Positions 61,670 through 64,000 of a DNA stretch of 64,000 bases are shown piece by piece. Positions within the stretch are counted from its first letter, which is position 1. Every line of letters starts with the position of its first letter. The stretch is from Candidatus Polarisedimenticolia bacterium (lineage in GTDB: Bacteria > Acidobacteriota > Polarisedimenticolia > Gp22-AA2 > AA152), in assembly GCA_036004685.1 (NCBI GenBank), contig DASYRE010000054.1:124001-188000 (forward strand), in the 5' to 3' direction. Made by a program: the position numbers and the translations under genes. The notes beneath the pieces are model-generated. The model saw nothing but the letters and a program-made list of their open reading frames with translations. It made no database searches and had not been told where the DNA came from.

Positions 61670-61691
61670 CCCGATTCTCCCGGGCCTGGCC

Positions 61692-63569
61692 TCACCGGCG
61701 CGCCAAATGGTGGGGCACCGAAGTCACGATCACGCCGCTCTTGAAGAGGAGGGCCGCCTTGATCAGGAAGGCGGTCTGGTTGTGCATCAGATGGTGCCAC
61801 CAGCGCGTCGGGACGAACTCGGGAAGGATCACCGTGACCAGGTGGTTGGGATTCTTCTCCAGATAATCGTCGAGATAATCCAAGAACGGCCTCACGACCG
61901 ATCGGTAGTTGGACTTCAGGACGACCATCGGGATCCCGCCGGCCCACTGCTTCCAGCGCTCCCGGACCCGCTCGGTCACCGCCGGGTCGATCTCCACCGA
62001 CAGCGCGGTGACGTTGGACGAGAGCGATCGGGCGTAGCGGAGCGCCTCCAGCACGCCGCGATGGACGCCGGCGATCAGGACGACGACCAGGTGCCCGGCA
62101 GGCGCCGTGGGGACGTAGCCTTCCAGGGTCAGCTCCCGGGCGACCAGCGTGTAGTGCCGCCGGACCCCGCGGAACATCATCACCAGGAGCCAGATCAAGA
62201 CGACGACGATCCAGGCGCCGTGGATGAACTTGGTGCTCGCGATGACCACGGTGACGACCGCGGTGGTGATCCCGCCGACGAGGTTCACCAGCATCTTGCG
62301 CTGCCACCCGGGCTCCGGATTGTCGTACCAGTGGCGGACCATCCCGAACTGGGACAGGGTGAAGGAGAGGAAGACTCCCACGGCGTAAAGCGGAATGATG
62401 GCGTGGGTCTCGGCGTGGAAGATGACGAGCAGGACGGCGGAGAGCGCCCCCAGCGCGAGAATCCCGTTGGAGAAAACCAGCCGGTCGCCCCGGTTGGCGA
62501 GCTGGCGCGGCAGGAAGCGATCCTTGGCGAGCAGCGACGCGAGCCTGGGGAAATCGGCGAAGCTGGTGTTGGCGGCGAGGACCAGGATCATCGCCGTGGC
62601 GATCTGGACCATGTAGTAGAGCGCTCCCGACCCGAATACGGCGTGCGCGAGCTGCGAGAGGATCGTCTCCTCGGCGCGCGGCACCAGGGTGAGGCGGTGC
62701 GCCAGAAAGGTCGACCCGAGGAAGAGAAACCCCAGGATAGCGGCCATCCAGCCGAGCGTGATCGAGGCGTTGCGGGACTCCGGCTCGCGGAAGGCGGGGA
62801 CGGCGTTGCTGATGGCTTCGACTCCTGTCAGCGCCGCGCACCCGGAGGCGAAAGCGCGCAGGAGCAGGAGGATTCCGAGCTCCTCCGTCGCCTCGATCGG
62901 GGGGTGCGGCACGGGGGGGAGACCCAGAAACTCCGAACGGATCAATCCGGCCAGGAGCAGCGCTCCAAGGCTGATGATGAAGAAGTAGGTAGGCGGGGCG
63001 AACAGCGCCCCCGACTCCCGGATCCCCCGCAGATTGGCCAGCGTGATGAGCGCCACCAGCACGACTCCCAGCGCGACGCGGTGGCCGTAGAGCGCCGCGA
63101 AGGCGGAGGTGATTGCCGCGACGCCGGAGGCGATGCTCACCGCTACCGTCAGGAGGTAGTCGACGAGGAGGGCGGCCGCGGCGGTGAGGCCGGGCCCTTC
63201 GCCCAGGTTCTCCTTGGCCACGATGTAGGCCCCGCCGCCCGACGGATAGGCATGGATCGTCTGGCGGTAGGAGACGGCGACGATGAACAGGAGGATCGCG
63301 ACGCAGGCGGCCACCGGCAGGCCGTAGCTCAAGGCGGCGAGGCCTCCCGCCGAAAGGGCCAGAAGGATCTCTTCGGTCGCGTAGGCCACGGAGGAGAGGG
63401 CGTCCGACGAGAAGACCGCCAGCGCGACCGTCTTGGAGATGCGCTGGTGCGTGGTCTGCGAGGTGGCGAGGGGATCGCCCAGGAGGATGCGCTTCAGCGA
63501 GAACGGGCTTTCCGAAGCCCGCGATTTCCGGTATCGATCGACCACCTTGATCGGAACGTACTTGCCCAT
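61692..63569 (-). CDS. KimA-like potassium/APC-family permease
   Basis: A 625-residue APC-superfamily permease with about 12 helices and a C-terminal cytoplasmic domain. Segments match the Bacillus subtilis potassium transporter KimA closely as I recall it: SSDALSSVAYATEEILL, YRQTIHAYPSGGGAYIV, SGCAALTGVEAISNAVPAF, LAANTSFADFPRLASLLA and the C-terminal HHLMHNQTAFLIKAALLF. KimA imports K+ with protons and is inhibited by c-di-AMP in Firmicutes. Here the gene follows a short leader with a strong terminator hairpin, not the ydaO riboswitch. It is convergent with the GAF kinase (22 bp). Specificity for K+ is inferred. Confidence 0.87.
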   Translation of the reverse strand: MGKYVPIKVVDRYRKSRASESPFSLKRILLGDPLATSQTTHQRISKTVALAVFSSDALSSVAYATEEILLALSAGGLAALSYGLPVAACVAILLFIVAVSYRQTIHAYPSGGGAYIVAKENLGEGPGLTAAAALLVDYLLTVAVSIASGVAAITSAFAALYGHRVALGVVLVALITLANLRGIRESGALFAPPTYFFIISLGALLLAGLIRSEFLGLPPVPHPPIEATEELGILLLLRAFASGCAALTGVEAISNAVPAFREPESRNASITLGWMAAILGFLFLGSTFLAHRLTLVPRAEETILSQLAHAVFGSGALYYMVQIATAMILVLAANTSFADFPRLASLLAKDRFLPRQLANRGDRLVFSNGILALGALSAVLLVIFHAETHAIIPLYAVGVFLSFTLSQFGMVRHWYDNPEPGWQRKMLVNLVGGITTAVVTVVIASTKFIHGAWIVVVLIWLLVMMFRGVRRHYTLVARELTLEGYVPTAPAGHLVVVLIAGVHRGVLEALRYARSLSSNVTALSVEIDPAVTERVRERWKQWAGGIPMVVLKSNYRSVVRPFLDYLDDYLEKNPNHLVTVILPEFVPTRWWHHLMHNQTAFLIKAALLFKSGVIVTSVPHHLARR

Positions 63570-63586
63570 GCTCCGGCCGGTGCCTC

Positions 63587-63619
63587 AAAAAAAAGGGCCA
63601 CGGTACGAAGACCGTGGCC
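63587..63619 (-). terminator. Intrinsic terminator in the permease leader
   Basis: On the minus strand a perfect 9-bp stem GGCCACGGT/ACCGTGGCC with a 6-nt loop is followed by eight T. It lies between the promoter (63632-63661) and the ATG (63569). Confidence 0.85.
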
Positions 63620-63631
63620 GCGACAACGCGG

Positions 63632-63661
63632 ATTCTAGGCAACTTCAGCCCTCCGCGTCAA
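63632..63661 (-). promoter_or_regulatory. Sigma-70 promoter of the KimA-like gene
   Basis: TTGACG (63656-63661) and TAGAAT (63632-63637) on the minus strand, 18-bp spacing. Transcription would start only about 5-7 nt before the terminator stem region. Confidence 0.75.
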
Positions 63662-63672
63662 TGGGGCTCCGT

Positions 63673-63701
63673 TTGACCCTTCCCTCCGCGTCCGTTATCG
63701 T
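63673..63701 (+). promoter_or_regulatory. Putative promoter of the TPR protein
   Basis: TTGACC (63673-63678) and TATCGT (63696-63701), 17-bp spacing, on the plus strand. It is back-to-back with the permease promoter, only 11 bp between the two -35 boxes. Confidence 0.45.
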
Positions 63702-63741
63702 AACTTGCCTCTGAACTCAGCCTTTCTACGGAGCTTCCGCG

Positions 63742-64000
63742 GTGCGCGTGGTTCCTTATCTTCCCGCCCTGGCCCTGATCCTGTGCTCCGCCGGCGCCCA
63801 AGAGCCGCCCTCCCCGCCCCCGAATGCCGCCATCGTCTCCCTGATGCATCGCGCGGCGGAGGAGCGGCGCCAGGGGGCCTACCAGGAGGCCTCCGAAACC
63901 TACCGCCAGATCGTGCGGCTCGCGCCGCGGATGTTCGAGGCCCATCTCTTTCTCGCCGACACGCTGCGCAAGCGCCAGCTCGACGGCGAGGCGGAGCCGG
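63742..64000 (+). CDS. Secreted TPR-like protein, truncated by window end
   Basis: Only the first 86 codons are in the window. GTG start with GGAG about 9 nt upstream; a signal peptide of about 20 residues (LPALALILCSAGA) follows, then a short Pro-rich linker and a helix-pair pattern typical of TPR repeats (RRQGAYQEASETYRQIVRLA, then FEAHLFLADTLRKRQ). Periplasmic TPR protein of unknown partner. A divergent promoter is shared with the KimA-like gene. Confidence 0.7.
   Translation, partial: MRVVPYLPALALILCSAGAQEPPSPPPNAAIVSLMHRAAEERRQGAYQEASETYRQIVRLAPRMFEAHLFLADTLRKRQLDGEAEP

Noticed and set aside
61133-61680. Terminator between the convergent GAF kinase and permease genes
   Set aside because: Only weak GC-rich pairing and no T run on either strand; not enough to call.

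Overview
The window reads as chromosomal DNA of a high-GC Gram-negative bacterium, most likely of the Acidobacteriota or a neighbouring lineage. This rests on gene content only: a large TonB-dependent receptor with a carboxypeptidase-regulatory-like N-terminus next to an ECF sigma factor of the kind usually paired with Ser/Thr kinases, several large secreted proteins with kelch, Asp-box, Myxococcus-type cysteine and PPC domains, and a GTP-dependent PEP carboxykinase. No rRNA or phylogenetic marker was compared, so the phylum is an inference. Genes are dense and lie on both strands. No phage, plasmid, transposase or CRISPR array is seen.

Layout. 1-7.7 kb: GNAT acetyltransferase, pckG, nitroreductase, MMPL exporter, solute-binding lipoprotein, a 37-residue membrane peptide. 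7.8-16 kb: TonB-C lipoprotein, arginase-family protein, NicO/UreH-type metal transporter, a membrane-anchored protein with a LysM-like domain, a secreted repeat protein, two small membrane proteins and an MFS transporter. 16.2-19.1 kb: the conserved replication/repair block dnaX-ybaB-recR, with the SRP RNA gene between dnaX and a strong promoter. 19.1-22.6 kb: ECF sigma factor, a kinase-less relic of a Ser/Thr kinase, LemA, DUF3137 and a secreted protein. 22.8-28.4 kb: a TonB-dependent receptor carrying a block of Ca-binding-like D-x-N-x-N-G loops, convergent with acetyl-CoA synthetase. 28.5-32.8 kb: thioesterase, NTF2-like protein, two serine tRNAs, a DUF885 metallopeptidase and a fluoride riboswitch in front of crcB, a DUF190 gene and a secreted protein.

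33-36.7 kb holds a tight three-gene signalling cassette: winged-helix protein, double-domain KaiC-like ATPase and PocR-domain hybrid histidine kinase. It is followed by a giant 14-repeat kelch protein (36.7-40.3 kb), an OPT transporter, an N-terminally short 2-oxoglutarate dehydrogenase E1, a pirin, a membrane/spermidine-synthase/TPR fusion, an Asp-box protein, tadA and a secreted metallopeptidase ending in a MITE-like inverted-repeat element (52.9-54.7 kb). tRNA-Arg(ACG), a substrate type for TadA, lies just beyond. 55-64 kb: an ABC ATPase/permease pair without a binding protein, Nudix hydrolase, catalytic-residue-deficient SDR, Lys-rich peptide, an unrecognised protein, a GAF hybrid histidine kinase with a near-consensus promoter, a KimA-like potassium permease behind a leader terminator, and the start of a TPR protein cut by the window end.

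The items most worth following are the KaiC/PocR-kinase cassette, the TonB receptor with its calcium-loop insert, the fluoride operon with a readable translational switch, the terminator in the KimA leader, the LysM-like domain split by an insertion, and two kinds of repeat (the inverted-repeat element and a dispersed hairpin repeat). Promoter calls are by eye from -35/-10 similarity and no expression data support them.
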